From the NCBI RefSeq assembly GCF_032108445.1, contig NZ_CP134876.1, forward strand, positions 6,572,001 through 6,636,000: 64,000 nt of DNA, given 5' to 3'. The translations under genes and the position numbers were made by a program. Position 1 is the stretch's first letter. Every line of letters begins with the position of its first letter. This document shows positions 1 through 7,884 of the stretch, piece by piece. The notes below the pieces were generated by a model. It searched no databases. It was not told where the DNA came from and saw nothing but the letters and a program-made list of their open reading frames with translations. The stretch comes from Micromonospora halotolerans (GTDB taxonomy: Bacteria > Actinomycetota > Actinomycetes > Mycobacteriales > Micromonosporaceae).

Positions 1-13
1 ACGAGTGACGATC

Positions 14-376
14 TCATCCCTGCAAGACGCGCCGCGGCTTGAACCGGCGAACCTCCTGCGGCCAGCCGCATGCCTCCGCGATTTTGCCGGCCCACATCCG
101 GGCGGCCGCCTCATCCGGCACGTCCACGATGGTCAGGCCACCCAGGAACTCCTTGCTCTCGACATAGGGCCCGTCGGTGAAGACCAATGCACCGCTTGTG
201 GCGTCTGCGTTGAAGACCGGGCCGTCCTCTTCCTCCAGGCCCCCGGCGAAGACGAATGCCCCGGCGGCCTTGATCTCATCAACAACCGCCCTGGCGAGTG
301 GACCGCGCCCGCGGAACCACTCCTCGGTTTGGTCACCCACCCACTGCTGATTGAAGTAGATGAGGTACTCAGGCAT
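14..376 (-). CDS. YCII-related (DGPF-type) protein
   Basis: A 120-residue cytoplasmic protein of the YCII/DGPF family, a ferredoxin-like alpha/beta fold often found beside sigma factors or in small-molecule enzymes; the reaction is unknown for most members. Visible family features are the N-terminal MPEYLIYFNQQW strand and the central FTDGPYVESKEFLGG block, which is the DGPF signature. I chose the ATG at 376 because an AGGGAG ribosome-binding site lies just upstream; the open frame continues about 26 codons further but that part looks like noise. The stop is 13 bases from the window edge. The neighbours give no function. The family call is solid; the role is unknown. Confidence 0.85.
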   Translation of the reverse strand: MPEYLIYFNQQWVGDQTEEWFRGRGPLARAVVDEIKAAGAFVFAGGLEEEDGPVFNADATSGALVFTDGPYVESKEFLGGLTIVDVPDEAAARMWAGKIAEACGWPQEVRRFKPRRVLQG

Positions 377-493
377 GTCCACTCCCTCTGATCTTCCCCG
401 GACCCGACGTCCGTCTCTGCATACGCTACGAACGGCATCCGGCAGATCCGACACTCGCCAGCTTGATTTCTGTCAACCGGTCAACCGTCGCAC

Positions 494-722
494 TCACCTC
501 TCCTGGCTGAGGAGGGGGAGCTGCGGGGCCGGATCCGGGTCGACATACCTGAGGTTCTGCGGCTGGACGAGTGGAACCACCCGGGCCTGGCTGGCACCTA
601 GCCAGTCTGAGACATTCCGCCAGATTGCCGATGTCCTGACGACCGGCGACCTCACGCCCTACACGCCCAGACTGCAGCCCAACACTCACTGGTCGAACTG
701 GCTGGACTCGGGAAGTCTGTAG
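494..722 (+). pseudogene. Frameshifted remnant of a hypothetical protein (C-terminal part)
   Basis: No intact gene lies between 377 and 832, but two adjacent frames carry protein-like sequence. One frame reads LAEEGELRGRIRVDIPEVLR and then LDEWNHPGLAG, ending at a TAG at 599-601. The next frame continues at 600 with QSETFRQIADVLTTGDLTPY and ends with NTHWSNWLDSGSL at a stop at 720-722. The acidic-then-tryptophan-rich composition is unlike the Arg/Pro/Ala-rich translations of the non-coding frames nearby. Joining the halves across about 598 gives one continuous peptide, so this looks like the decayed 3' end of a gene with a frameshift. No start codon or N-terminal part is recognisable. I do not know the family. 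Confidence 0.45.
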
Positions 723-832
723 CCGAGCAGAGGCCGAGCCGCCCATCGGCACGACCGCGCACCGCGCCGGCCCGAGGCAAGGCGCGGACAGCAGCAAATC
801 GGTGCGTTGCCAAGGCCGTTGTGGGCCGGCGA

Positions 833-1204
833 TCAGCCGTTGGGGCGTGACTCGATCGCCTGCAGCGACCACCTGTTGCCGTCAGGATCGCCGAAGTAGA
901 CGAAGTTGCCCCATGGCTGCACTTCGACCTCGCTGGCATCGACGCCGGCGTCGAGCAGTTGCCGGCGCGCCGCCTCGGCGTCGGCGACCACAACCTGGAT
1001 TTCCTGTGTGCCGGGAGTCTTGTCGGTGATGCCCTCGCCGATCACGATGGAGCAGGCCGAGCCGGGTGGGGTCAGCTGGACGAACCGCAGGCCCTCGTGC
1101 ACCCTGTGATCGTGGTCGGCGTTGAAGCCCACCTTCTCGTAGAACGCCTTGGCCCGGTCGACATCGGTCACCGGAACCGGGATGAGTTCGATCTTCCAGT
1201 CCAT
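833..1204 (-). CDS. VOC family (glyoxalase/bleomycin-resistance fold) protein
   Basis: A 123-residue single-unit protein of the vicinal oxygen chelate superfamily. It has the typical start MDWKIELIPVPVTDVDRAKA followed by FYEKVGF, and the typical end VYFGDPDGNRWSLQ. Members are metal-dependent dioxygenases, isomerases or drug-binding proteins that work as dimers; the substrate cannot be told from sequence. His and Glu residues that could bind metal are not all obvious, so a non-catalytic binding role is possible. The ATG at 1204 gives the normal family N-terminus. It is a single gene on the minus strand with no obvious operon partner. Confidence 0.9.
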   Translation of the reverse strand: MDWKIELIPVPVTDVDRAKAFYEKVGFNADHDHRVHEGLRFVQLTPPGSACSIVIGEGITDKTPGTQEIQVVVADAEAARRQLLDAGVDASEVEVQPWGNFVYFGDPDGNRWSLQAIESRPNG

Positions 1205-1400
1205 GGTCTCACCGTAGGACGTGGTTACGACGTTTCGGGCTCACCGCGCCATCGGCGGACAGCCACGCCGACGGCACGGCCGCTACGGGTGCCCCACGCC
1301 CAGGCGCTGACCACGACCAAGCCTGGCACGGTGGTGGGTCACCCTCTGGACAGCGTCCGGCGGCGCGCCGGTCGCCCCCGAGGCGGGAGGTGGCGGTCGC

Positions 1401-2063
1401 CTACTGATGTGTGGAGGCCGGGATCCGCACGTTCGCGACGAGAAGGCGTACGACCTCGGGATCGCCGATGACGGCGCCGGCAGCTACGAGCCCGGCCAGG
1501 TCGTCGCCGCCGAAGGCGCCGAGCAGGGTATCCGTCGTGGTGACCAGGACGGCGTCCGGCTCTTCGGGCGGCTCGTGGGCGACCTCGGCGCCGTCCGGTG
1601 TGAGGCGGACGCCGAACACCCCGGCAGGGCCGTGGTCGCGTAGTTCGATCCGCAGCGTCGCCTCGGGCCGCTGCTGCGTCGGCACGAAGAAGGTACGGAT
1701 GGTCAGCATGGCGCTGTCCGCGCTGACGAACCGCTGTTCCGCGGTCGGCGGGGCGGCCAGCGCCCAGGTGCCGAGCGCGAGGACGATCGGCTCGAGGCCG
1801 CGTCCCCACGCGGTCAGCTCGTAGACCCGCACATTGCCTGGCGGAGGCAGCTGCCGACGGCGTACGACGCCCGCGTCGGCCAGCTCGCGCAGCCGGTCGG
1901 ACAGCGCGTTCGGGCTGGCGGTTGGGAGCGCCTGCTGGAGGTCGGTGAACCGTTTCGGCCCGAGCAGCAGCTCGCGCACCACGAGCAGCGACCACCGCTC
2001 CCCCACGATGTCGAGGCCGCGCGCGACGCCACAAGCCTGTCGATAACCCCGCTGAGCCGGCAC
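1401..2063 (-). CDS. HxlR-family transcriptional regulator
   Basis: A 220-residue DNA-binding regulator. Residues about 10-95 form the HxlR winged helix, with the hallmarks CGVARGLDIVGERWSLLVVR, the LLLGPKRFTDLQ segment and the recognition region SPNALSDRLRELADAGVV. Residues about 130-215 resemble the C-terminal SCP2-like domain found in longer actinobacterial HxlR proteins. The start is a GTG at 2063, about 8 bases after an AAAGGTGG ribosome-binding site. It is divergent from the DUF899 gene at 2140, and a 5-7-5 inverted repeat sits between them, so it probably controls itself and that gene. HxlR regulators often sense aldehydes, quinones or redox stress; that is family knowledge, not visible here. 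Confidence 0.9.
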   Translation of the reverse strand: MPAQRGYRQACGVARGLDIVGERWSLLVVRELLLGPKRFTDLQQALPTASPNALSDRLRELADAGVVRRRQLPPPGNVRVYELTAWGRGLEPIVLALGTWALAAPPTAEQRFVSADSAMLTIRTFFVPTQQRPEATLRIELRDHGPAGVFGVRLTPDGAEVAHEPPEEPDAVLVTTTDTLLGAFGGDDLAGLVAAGAVIGDPEVVRLLVANVRIPASTHQ

Positions 2064-2101
2064 CGAACACCACCTTTCATACTTGCCCCACCATAGCAGC
2101 C

Positions 2102-2118
2102 ACTATTAGCCTCATAGT
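2102..2118. promoter_or_regulatory. Inverted repeat, probable HxlR operator
   Basis: The sequence ACTAT-TAGCCTC-ATAGT is a perfect 5-bp inverted repeat with a 7-bp spacer. It lies in the 76-bp region between the divergent HxlR gene and the DUF899 gene, and it is unusually AT-rich for this genome. Its position suits a dimeric winged-helix repressor acting on both promoters. Confidence 0.5.
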
Positions 2119-2139
2119 TCGTTGCCTGAGGAGGAACCC

Positions 2140-2919
2140 ATGACCACGCCAGCGGCACCCCCGATCACCGACCGCGAGACCTGGCAGAAGCAACTCGACG
2201 AGCTTCGGCTCCGCGAGAAGGCGCACACGCGCGAGGGCGACGCCATCGCCGCGACCCGCCGGCGGTTGCCGATGGTCGAGGTCGACCCGGCCACCCGCCT
2301 GGTCGGTCCCGACGGCCCGGTGCCCCTGCTCGACGTCTTCGAGGGCAGGAGCCAGCTGGTGGCGTCGTACCACATGTGGCACACGGGCAGGCCGGCCGCC
2401 GACCAGTGCGAGGGCTGTACGTTCTTCACCGGCCAGGTGCTCGAGCTGGCCTACCTGCACTCGCGCGACGTCACGTTCGCGGTCTTCTGCCAGGGGCCGT
2501 TCGAGGAGTCGTCGCGCTACCGCGACTTCATGGGCTGGCAGGCGCCCTGGTACTCCGTGCCCGCGCAGTCGCTCGACCCGCTCGTCGCCGGGCGCGCGTT
2601 CGGCATGAAGGCGTGCTACCTGCGCCAGGGCGACCGCGTGTTCGAGACCTACTGGACCACCGGGCGCGGCTGCGAGGCGATGGCACCCTCGTACGGGCTG
2701 CTCGACATGACCGTCTACGGCCGCCAAGAGGACTGGGAGAACTCGCCGGAAGGCTGGTCCCAGCGTTTCCGGACCGACGGCGACCAGTTCCGCCTCGACG
2801 GGCGGCCAACCTCCCAGTGGTCGCGCCTCGCCGCCGGCCGTGACGACGACCTGGGCACCACCGGGCACGCCGGCAGCGAGCACCACTGCCACTGCGGTTC
2901 GACGCCGGCTGGGTCATGA
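2140..2919 (+). CDS. DUF899 family thioredoxin-like protein
   Basis: A 259-residue cytoplasmic protein of the DUF899 family, which has a thioredoxin-like fold. Typical features are the ITDRETWQKQLDELRLREKA opening, the RRRLPMVEV segment, the CEGCTFF motif around residue 95 in place of a redox CxxC, and the later SRYRDFMGW motif. The last 30 residues are His/Cys-rich (EHHCHCG) and look like a divergent tail that could bind metal. I chose the ATG at 2140, preceded by GAGGAGG, over an upstream in-frame TTG. It is divergent from the HxlR regulator, which suggests joint control. The biochemical role of DUF899 proteins is not established; a redox or peroxide-related role is inference. Confidence 0.85.
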   Translation: MTTPAAPPITDRETWQKQLDELRLREKAHTREGDAIAATRRRLPMVEVDPATRLVGPDGPVPLLDVFEGRSQLVASYHMWHTGRPAADQCEGCTFFTGQVLELAYLHSRDVTFAVFCQGPFEESSRYRDFMGWQAPWYSVPAQSLDPLVAGRAFGMKACYLRQGDRVFETYWTTGRGCEAMAPSYGLLDMTVYGRQEDWENSPEGWSQRFRTDGDQFRLDGRPTSQWSRLAAGRDDDLGTTGHAGSEHHCHCGSTPAGS

Positions 2920-3199
2920 ACCGCCCCTGCGATCATCGCCAGTGATCACCTCCGATGGCTGCGGGCACGCCTGACCCGTCGGTCACGGGGGCATGGACAT
3001 GGCCGGGATGCGTCATGCGCCGCCGGTGGTGGGTGGGCCGCGGGGTGCACCTCGCCGGTCGGTCCGTGGCAACAACGACGGAGGCGGTGGAGCGCCCGCT
3101 GGACTGGTCGCGACGCCTACCTGGAATTCCTCGGGCTCCAAGCGACGGGTCGGCCCGGGCCGCGGGAACCAGGCGGCCGGTGCGGACGACTACCTGTAC

Positions 3200-3937
3200 A
3201 TGGCGTGTGAGCAGTGGCGGGAGATCCTGTCGGCGGAGCTGGACGGGGAGGCGACCCGGTCGGAGAGCGCGGCGGCCGAGGCGCACCTGGCGGGCTGTGC
3301 CGGCTGCCGGGGCTGGTTCGAGTCGGCCGTCGCGGTGACCCGGCGGGCCCGTACGCAGCTCGCCCCGCCGGTGCCCGACCTGGTCGACGCGGTGCTCGCC
3401 GCCGCGCCGCCGGCCCGACCCGGGTGGCCGGAGCGCGTGGTGCTCGGGCTGCGCGGGGTGCTCGGGCTGCTCGGCGCAGTGCAGTTGGTGCTCGGCCTGG
3501 CCCAGGTGGGCCGGGAGGCCGTGATCGACCACGCGCACACCACCGGCCAGCACCTCTGGCACGAGTCGGCCGCGTGGAACGTGGCCGTGGGCGCCGGCTT
3601 CCTCTACGTGGCGCTGCGGCGCTCCGCCCCGGCCGGGCTGCTGCCGATGCTCAGCGCGTTCGTGGCCACCCTGGTGCTGCTGTCGGTGAACGATTTGATC
3701 ACCGGGCAGGTGGCGGTGCAGCGGCTGGTCAGCCACGGCTTCCTGCTGGTCGGCTGGGTGGTGATGGTGCTGCTCGCCCGGCCCCGGTGGCGCCCGGGCG
3801 GCACGCCGCCCCGGCAGGGCCGGTCGGCCGGGTCACGCTGGTCGCTGCGTACCGAGGAGCCGTCCGAGCCGGCCCGGCTGCGCCTGCTGCCGCCCACGCC
3901 GTACGCCGCGCAGGCCCGCGACCGCCGGGCCGCCTGA
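3200..3937 (+). CDS. zf-HC2 domain membrane protein, putative anti-sigma factor
   Basis: A 245-residue protein with an N-terminal zinc-binding anti-sigma domain: CEQWREILSAELDGE, then the HLAGCAGC motif (HxxxCxxC). About four hydrophobic segments follow (GVLGLLGAVQLVLGLAQVG, a second near VAVGAGFLYVAL, and two more ending VVMVLLARP), then a basic C-terminal tail. It would be an inner-membrane protein with a cytoplasmic zinc domain that sequesters an ECF sigma factor. The obvious partner is the sigma gene that converges on it only 14 bases downstream. The 280 bases upstream (2920-3199) hold no gene I can support. The ATG at 3200 matches the family N-terminus but has no clear Shine-Dalgarno, so it may be leaderless. 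Confidence 0.8.
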   Translation: MACEQWREILSAELDGEATRSESAAAEAHLAGCAGCRGWFESAVAVTRRARTQLAPPVPDLVDAVLAAAPPARPGWPERVVLGLRGVLGLLGAVQLVLGLAQVGREAVIDHAHTTGQHLWHESAAWNVAVGAGFLYVALRRSAPAGLLPMLSAFVATLVLLSVNDLITGQVAVQRLVSHGFLLVGWVVMVLLARPRWRPGGTPPRQGRSAGSRWSLRTEEPSEPARLRLLPPTPYAAQARDRRAA

Positions 3938-3951
3938 CGGTCCGGGCGCCG

Positions 3952-4527
3952 TCAGACCACCCGGTTGCCCCGGGCGGGCCGGGCGCCGCCCTGCCAGGCG
4001 GCGACCAGGTCCTCGCGGGCCCTGGCGACCCGGGACCGGATGGTGCCGACCGGGCAGCCGCACACCTCCGCGGCCTCGGCGTAGGAGAGGCCGAGCACCT
4101 GGGTGGCGACGAACGCCTCCCGCCGCTCCGGGGCGAGCCCGGCGATCATCCCGCGCAGGGTCACGGCCTCGTCCCCGCCCGGGGTGACCGCCCCGGCCGC
4201 CTCGGCGGCGGCCTGCCAGTCCGGCAGCGCGGCCACCCGGGGCCGCGCCGTCGCGGCCCGGACGTGGTCCACGGCCACCCGGCGGGCGATGGTGAACACC
4301 CAGGTACGCGCCGCGGACCGGCCGGCGAAACCGGGCAGGCCGCGCAGCGCGCGCAGGAACGTCTCCTGGGTCAGGTCGTCGGCCTCGGCGGGACCGGCCA
4401 GGTGCGCGAGGAACCGCCACACCGGGCCCTGGAGCGCCCGGACGAACGCGGCGGCGGCCTGCTGGTCGCCCCGGCCGGCCCGCTGTGCCCAGCGGGTCAC
4501 CTGCTCGTCGTCGGGCTCCGCGCTCAT
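3952..4527 (-). CDS. ECF-type sigma-70 family RNA polymerase sigma factor
   Basis: A 191-residue alternative sigma factor with only regions 2 and 4. Region 2 is visible as AEADDLTQETFLRALRGLPG and WVFTIARRVAVDHVR; region 4 as ERREAFVATQVLGLSYAEAA and CPVGTIRSRVARAREDL. The length is normal for the ECF group. It converges on the zf-HC2 membrane protein, which is probably its anti-sigma factor, although such pairs are more often co-directional. The 153 bases upstream, before the MOSC gene, contain no clear ECF-type promoter. The target regulon is unknown. Confidence 0.92.
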   Translation of the reverse strand: MSAEPDDEQVTRWAQRAGRGDQQAAAAFVRALQGPVWRFLAHLAGPAEADDLTQETFLRALRGLPGFAGRSAARTWVFTIARRVAVDHVRAATARPRVAALPDWQAAAEAAGAVTPGGDEAVTLRGMIAGLAPERREAFVATQVLGLSYAEAAEVCGCPVGTIRSRVARAREDLVAAWQGGARPARGNRVV

Positions 4528-4680
4528 CCGCGACCGGCCCGCCGGTCCACCACCGTCATGGTCGACGGTACGGACGCGGGCCTCGCTCGGTTCATCCCGC
4601 CGTCCTCCTCGTCACCCCGCCGCCGGCCGGACGGTCGCAGGTTGGTCGGCCGGCGAGGCCGGAAAGTTCCCGGGGGCGGG

Positions 4681-5154
4681 TCAGGAGTCGACGGTCACCT
4701 CGACCGGCCCGACCCGCAGGACGCCGTCGTTGAGCGGGGCACAGCGCACCCCGCCCCGACCGCGCAACGCCTTCCAGGTGCCCGGCGCGACGGTGACGTC
4801 CAGCCAGGCGCAGGGCGGCGCGGCCCGGTGGACCCGCAGGCGGACCGGCCCGTCGCCGGAGTCCAGGGTGAGCACCAGGCCGACCAGCTCGTCCACGGGG
4901 ATGCCGTGGGTCAGCACGTTGCGCCGGACCTGGGTGAGGTCGGCACCGGGGGGCAGCGACTCCTGCGCGATCAGGGTCACGCTCGCCTCGCGGTGCGCCG
5001 GCCGGCCGAAGTAGCGGTCGCCGACGATGCCCAGGCCGGCCCGGATCCGGACGTCCTCGACCAGTTCGCCGGGCGGCGCCGGGGCCGGGCCGTCGGCCGG
5101 CCGGCCCACGTAGCGGTGCACCGGCGAGGCCAGCAACTGGACGATCTGCGGCAT
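4681..5154 (-). CDS. MOSC domain-containing protein
   Basis: A 157-residue single-domain MOSC protein. Family marks are GIVGDRYFG, then LIAQESL, RRNVLTHGIPVDEL and PCAWLDVTVAPG; the Cys in this last motif is the conserved MOSC cysteine. MOSC domains are sulfur carriers related to the C-terminal domain of molybdenum cofactor sulfurase. Stand-alone bacterial members (YiiM-like) act in detoxifying N-hydroxylated compounds, but the substrate here is unknown. I took the ATG at 5154 (MPQIVQLL) rather than an upstream frame extension because it matches the usual N-terminus. No Mo-cofactor genes lie nearby. Confidence 0.85.
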   Translation of the reverse strand: MPQIVQLLASPVHRYVGRPADGPAPAPPGELVEDVRIRAGLGIVGDRYFGRPAHREASVTLIAQESLPPGADLTQVRRNVLTHGIPVDELVGLVLTLDSGDGPVRLRVHRAAPPCAWLDVTVAPGTWKALRGRGGVRCAPLNDGVLRVGPVEVTVDS

Positions 5155-5243
5155 GCGCCGATTCTCGCATGGACGTACCGGCACCAAAGCGGACGATAGC
5201 CATCCTCACGTGTCCACGCTGGGTGGAGGCCGTTGTACCGGTT

Positions 5244-6479
5244 GTGACGGCGAGACGGTTTCCCCCGGCCGGGCGTCACCCGGAGCTGGGACGACAGATT
5301 GCGTGGGCGCGGCGCGAGAACGAACGCCGGCGGCGCGCCTACGAGGTGGCGGCGCGGACGTGGCGCCGGCGCAACGAGCACCTGGAGCGGCTGCGGATCG
5401 AGGCGACCGCGTTCCACGGGTGCACCCTGCCCGGCACGGAGCTGCCGGTCGGGCTGGACGACGGCGAGGTGGTCTACCGCATCGTGCCCGTCGTCGAGCT
5501 GGTCGAGGCGGAGGCCCGGCACGTGCCCGGGCTTCCCGCGCCGGCTCCGGCGCTGACCGCGGACCTGCTCGACCCGGCCGACGGCGCGCTCCCGGCCGGG
5601 CTGCGGGTGGTCGACAGCGGCGCAGCCGTGGTGACCGACCGGCGGGTCGCCTTCGCCGGGCGGGCCGGCCGCCGCGAGTGGGCCCACGCTGACCTGCTCG
5701 GCCTCGGACACCACGCCGACCTGCCGGTCACCCTGCTGCACCCCGAGGACGGCCGCCGCCCGGGCGGCCTGCGGGTGCCGGTCACCGGCGCGGCGAACTT
5801 CCGCTTCTACCTCACCCTCGCGTACGCCACCGCCACCGGGACCCGCGACGCTCTCGGTACGCAGCTCGACGCGCTGCTGGCCGCGCACCGCGCCGCCCGG
5901 CCGCGGCCGCCGCGACCGCTCGGTGTCGCGGACGCCCCGGCGGAACGGCGGCGCCCCGAGCGCCTGGTCGCGGCCGGCGCCGTGGCGGTCGCGGTGCTCC
6001 TCGGGGTGACGGCCGCGGGCACCTGGCCTGCGACGGCCGGGCCGGTGCACCCGGCGGCGAAGGCCCACGTCGGCCCGGCCGGTGCCTCCGACGACGACCT
6101 CGCACCGGACCCGGTCCGCACCACACCCGGCCAGCCCGACGGCGGCCCGGCCCGGTCGCCCTCCGGCGACCCCACCCGGCCGCCCCGGCCGGCCGACGGT
6201 GGCCGGGCGCCCGTAGTCGCCGGGCCTCCGGTCCCGGTCGGCACGGAGCCCATCGCGCTGCCGGCATCGTCCCGCGCCACGACGCCCCCGGCGACCGCGC
6301 CGTCGACCCGTCCGCCGGTCAGGCCGACCGGGAGCCCACCCCCGGCCGTGGCCCCGACCGCGAGCCCCACCGTGACCCCGACCGGCGCGCCGTCCCCGAG
6401 CGAGCCCGCGGTGGCGGGCATCTGCCTGGATCCGCTCCGGCTGCCGGTGCTGGACCCGCTGCTGTGCCGCCGGACCTGA
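5244..6479 (+). CDS. Hypothetical single-pass membrane protein with Pro/Thr-rich C-terminal tail
   Basis: I do not recognise the family. From a GTG at 5244 the product is about 411 residues: a charged helical N-terminus rich in Arg/Glu (WARRENERRRRAYEVAARTW, possible coiled coil), then a globular part (residues about 60-215) with GVVYR-like and VVTDRRVAFAGRAGRREWAH strands recalling a PH-like or SHOCT-adjacent fold. One membrane segment follows (VAAGAVAVAVLLGVTAAGTW), then about 130 residues of Pro/Thr/Ser linker ending with a two-cysteine tail (GICLDPLRLPVLDPLLC). An alternative start at 5169 would leave only 14 bases to the divergent MOSC gene. The layout suggests a cytoplasmic sensor domain anchored to an extracellular stalk. 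The function is unknown. Confidence 0.65.
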   Translation: MTARRFPPAGRHPELGRQIAWARRENERRRRAYEVAARTWRRRNEHLERLRIEATAFHGCTLPGTELPVGLDDGEVVYRIVPVVELVEAEARHVPGLPAPAPALTADLLDPADGALPAGLRVVDSGAAVVTDRRVAFAGRAGRREWAHADLLGLGHHADLPVTLLHPEDGRRPGGLRVPVTGAANFRFYLTLAYATATGTRDALGTQLDALLAAHRAARPRPPRPLGVADAPAERRRPERLVAAGAVAVAVLLGVTAAGTWPATAGPVHPAAKAHVGPAGASDDDLAPDPVRTTPGQPDGGPARSPSGDPTRPPRPADGGRAPVVAGPPVPVGTEPIALPASSRATTPPATAPSTRPPVRPTGSPPPAVAPTASPTVTPTGAPSPSEPAVAGICLDPLRLPVLDPLLCRRT

Positions 6480-6498
6480 ACGGAGGCGGCACCGGCCC

Positions 6499-7593
6499 TC
6501 AGGGGGTCTGCGGGGTGAGCAGGTAGTCCTCCGCCTCCGGACTCCACCGCAGCGCCACGCCGCCGCTCGTGGCGGCCGCCTTGCAGAACTGGAGGAAGCT
6601 GCGGTAGCCGAGCTTCTTCTCGCTGAAGTCGGGCCGCGCCCGCCGGAGCTGGTCCTTGAGCCCGGACAGCGCCACCGCGCCGCCCTCGCCGGCCAGGTCC
6701 ACCACCACGGACCGCAGCAGCGCGAAGGCCACCTCCCGATCGCCACGCTCGGGTAGCGACACCTCCGGGTCGCCCTTGGCGGGTCCCGCGGCGAGCTCGA
6801 TGACGTTGTGCCCGGCCAGGTGGCGCAGCAGCTCTCCGAAGGTGCGGAAGCCGTAGTCGGACTCGCTGAACGTCGGGTCCTTGCGGAGCAGGGTGCGCTT
6901 CAGGCCGGAGGCCGTCACCTCGCCGCTGGAGCTGCCCTGCATGCCGGCCACGGTCTGGGCCACCAGCACGGCGAGCGTGTCGACGTCCCGGGCGGCTTCC
7001 TCCACGGCCGGCGCGACCTCGGCCGGCGCGACCTCGGCCGGCGCCTCGGCCGGCGGCGGCGTCTCGGGCCCGGCCGGTCGGGCCGCCCGAGCCCGGCGGC
7101 CGGCCGCGGGCGGCACGTCGACCCCTTCGAGGCGGTCGTAGAAGAGGAACTCGTCGCAGGCGGGCGGGAGCAGCGCCGAGGTGGAGTTCTCCACACCGAC
7201 CCCGATCACCCGCTTGTTGAGCTCGCGGAGCTTGTGCACCAGCGGCGTGAAGTCGCTGTCCCCGGTGCAGATCACGAACGTGGAGATGTAACCCCGCTCG
7301 AAGGCCAGCTCGACGGCGTCGACGGCCATCTTGATGTCGGCCGCGTTCTTGCGGGAGGCGCCCATCCGCTGCGGTATCTCGATGAGCTCGACGTGCGACC
7401 GGGTGAGCATCCGCCGGTCCTCGTCGAAGTACGACCAGTCCGCGTAGGCGCGGCGCACCACCACCCGGCCGCGCTCGGCGAGAGCGTCGGCGATCGGGCG
7501 GAAATCGAACGGCCGACCACCGTGATGGTCGCGCACACCCAGCGCCAGGTTCTCGTAGTCGAGGAACAGCGCGATCCGGTCTTCCTGATCCAC
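6499..7593 (-). CDS. NYN domain ribonuclease-like protein with two OST-HTH/LOTUS domains
   Basis: A 364-residue protein. Residues 1-155 form a NYN (PIN-like) nuclease domain with the acidic active-site blocks LFLDYEN, NAADIKMAVD and CTGDSDFTPL. An Ala/Pro linker of about 45 residues (PAEVAPAEVAPAVEE) follows. Two copies of an OST-HTH/LOTUS winged helix follow at residues about 220-275 and 295-360, marked by the parallel phrases RKDPTFSESDYGFRTFGELL and RARPDFSEKKLGYRSFLQFC. NYN proteins cleave RNA, and LOTUS domains bind RNA or helicases, so a role in RNA processing or decay is likely. GTG start. All catalytic Asp residues are present. It is a stand-alone gene on the minus strand with no clear partner. 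Confidence 0.9.
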   Translation of the reverse strand: MDQEDRIALFLDYENLALGVRDHHGGRPFDFRPIADALAERGRVVVRRAYADWSYFDEDRRMLTRSHVELIEIPQRMGASRKNAADIKMAVDAVELAFERGYISTFVICTGDSDFTPLVHKLRELNKRVIGVGVENSTSALLPPACDEFLFYDRLEGVDVPPAAGRRARAARPAGPETPPPAEAPAEVAPAEVAPAVEEAARDVDTLAVLVAQTVAGMQGSSSGEVTASGLKRTLLRKDPTFSESDYGFRTFGELLRHLAGHNVIELAAGPAKGDPEVSLPERGDREVAFALLRSVVVDLAGEGGAVALSGLKDQLRRARPDFSEKKLGYRSFLQFCKAAATSGGVALRWSPEAEDYLLTPQTP

Positions 7594-7629
7594 GCCGGCC
7601 AGCCTAGCCGGGTTCCGGGCCCGGCCCGC

Positions 7630-7854
7630 TCACCGAGGCCGCTCGTCGCGGTAGAGGGTGTCGCGGCGGGCCACGTGCTGAATCGCGTAGCTGCCGATCA
7701 GGAGCAGCAGGGCCAGCACGACCTCGACCCCGGCCACGGCGCCGTTGGCCACGGTGAGGCCGAGCAGCAGCAGGATCAGCCCGACCACCGCCAGCAGGCC
7801 GGCCAGGAGCAGTCGCTTCCGCCGCGCCGCCGACCGGTCCCCGCCCGCACCCAC
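7630..7854 (-). CDS. Small two-helix membrane protein
   Basis: A 74-residue protein with a basic N-terminus (RSAARRKR) and two hydrophobic helices (LLLAGLLAVVGLILLLLGL and VEVVLALLLLIGSYAI), ending RRDTLYRDERPR. I chose the GTG at 7854, which puts an AGGAGG sequence 8 bases upstream; a GTG at 7863 is also possible but overlaps that site. It lies 30 bases downstream of another membrane-protein gene on the same strand and could share its transcript. Function unknown. Confidence 0.7.
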   Translation of the reverse strand: MGAGGDRSAARRKRLLLAGLLAVVGLILLLLGLTVANGAVAGVEVVLALLLLIGSYAIQHVARRDTLYRDERPR

Positions 7855-7884
7855 CGCTGCCACCTCCTTCCGCCAGCCTAGGCG

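Noticed and set aside
1205..1400. Intergenic stretch after the HxlR gene
   Set aside because: No convincing frame, RNA fold or repeat was visible.
2920..3199. Possible coding sequence upstream of the zf-HC2 gene
   Set aside because: The frame is open, but its composition is low-complexity and the family N-terminus starts at 3200.
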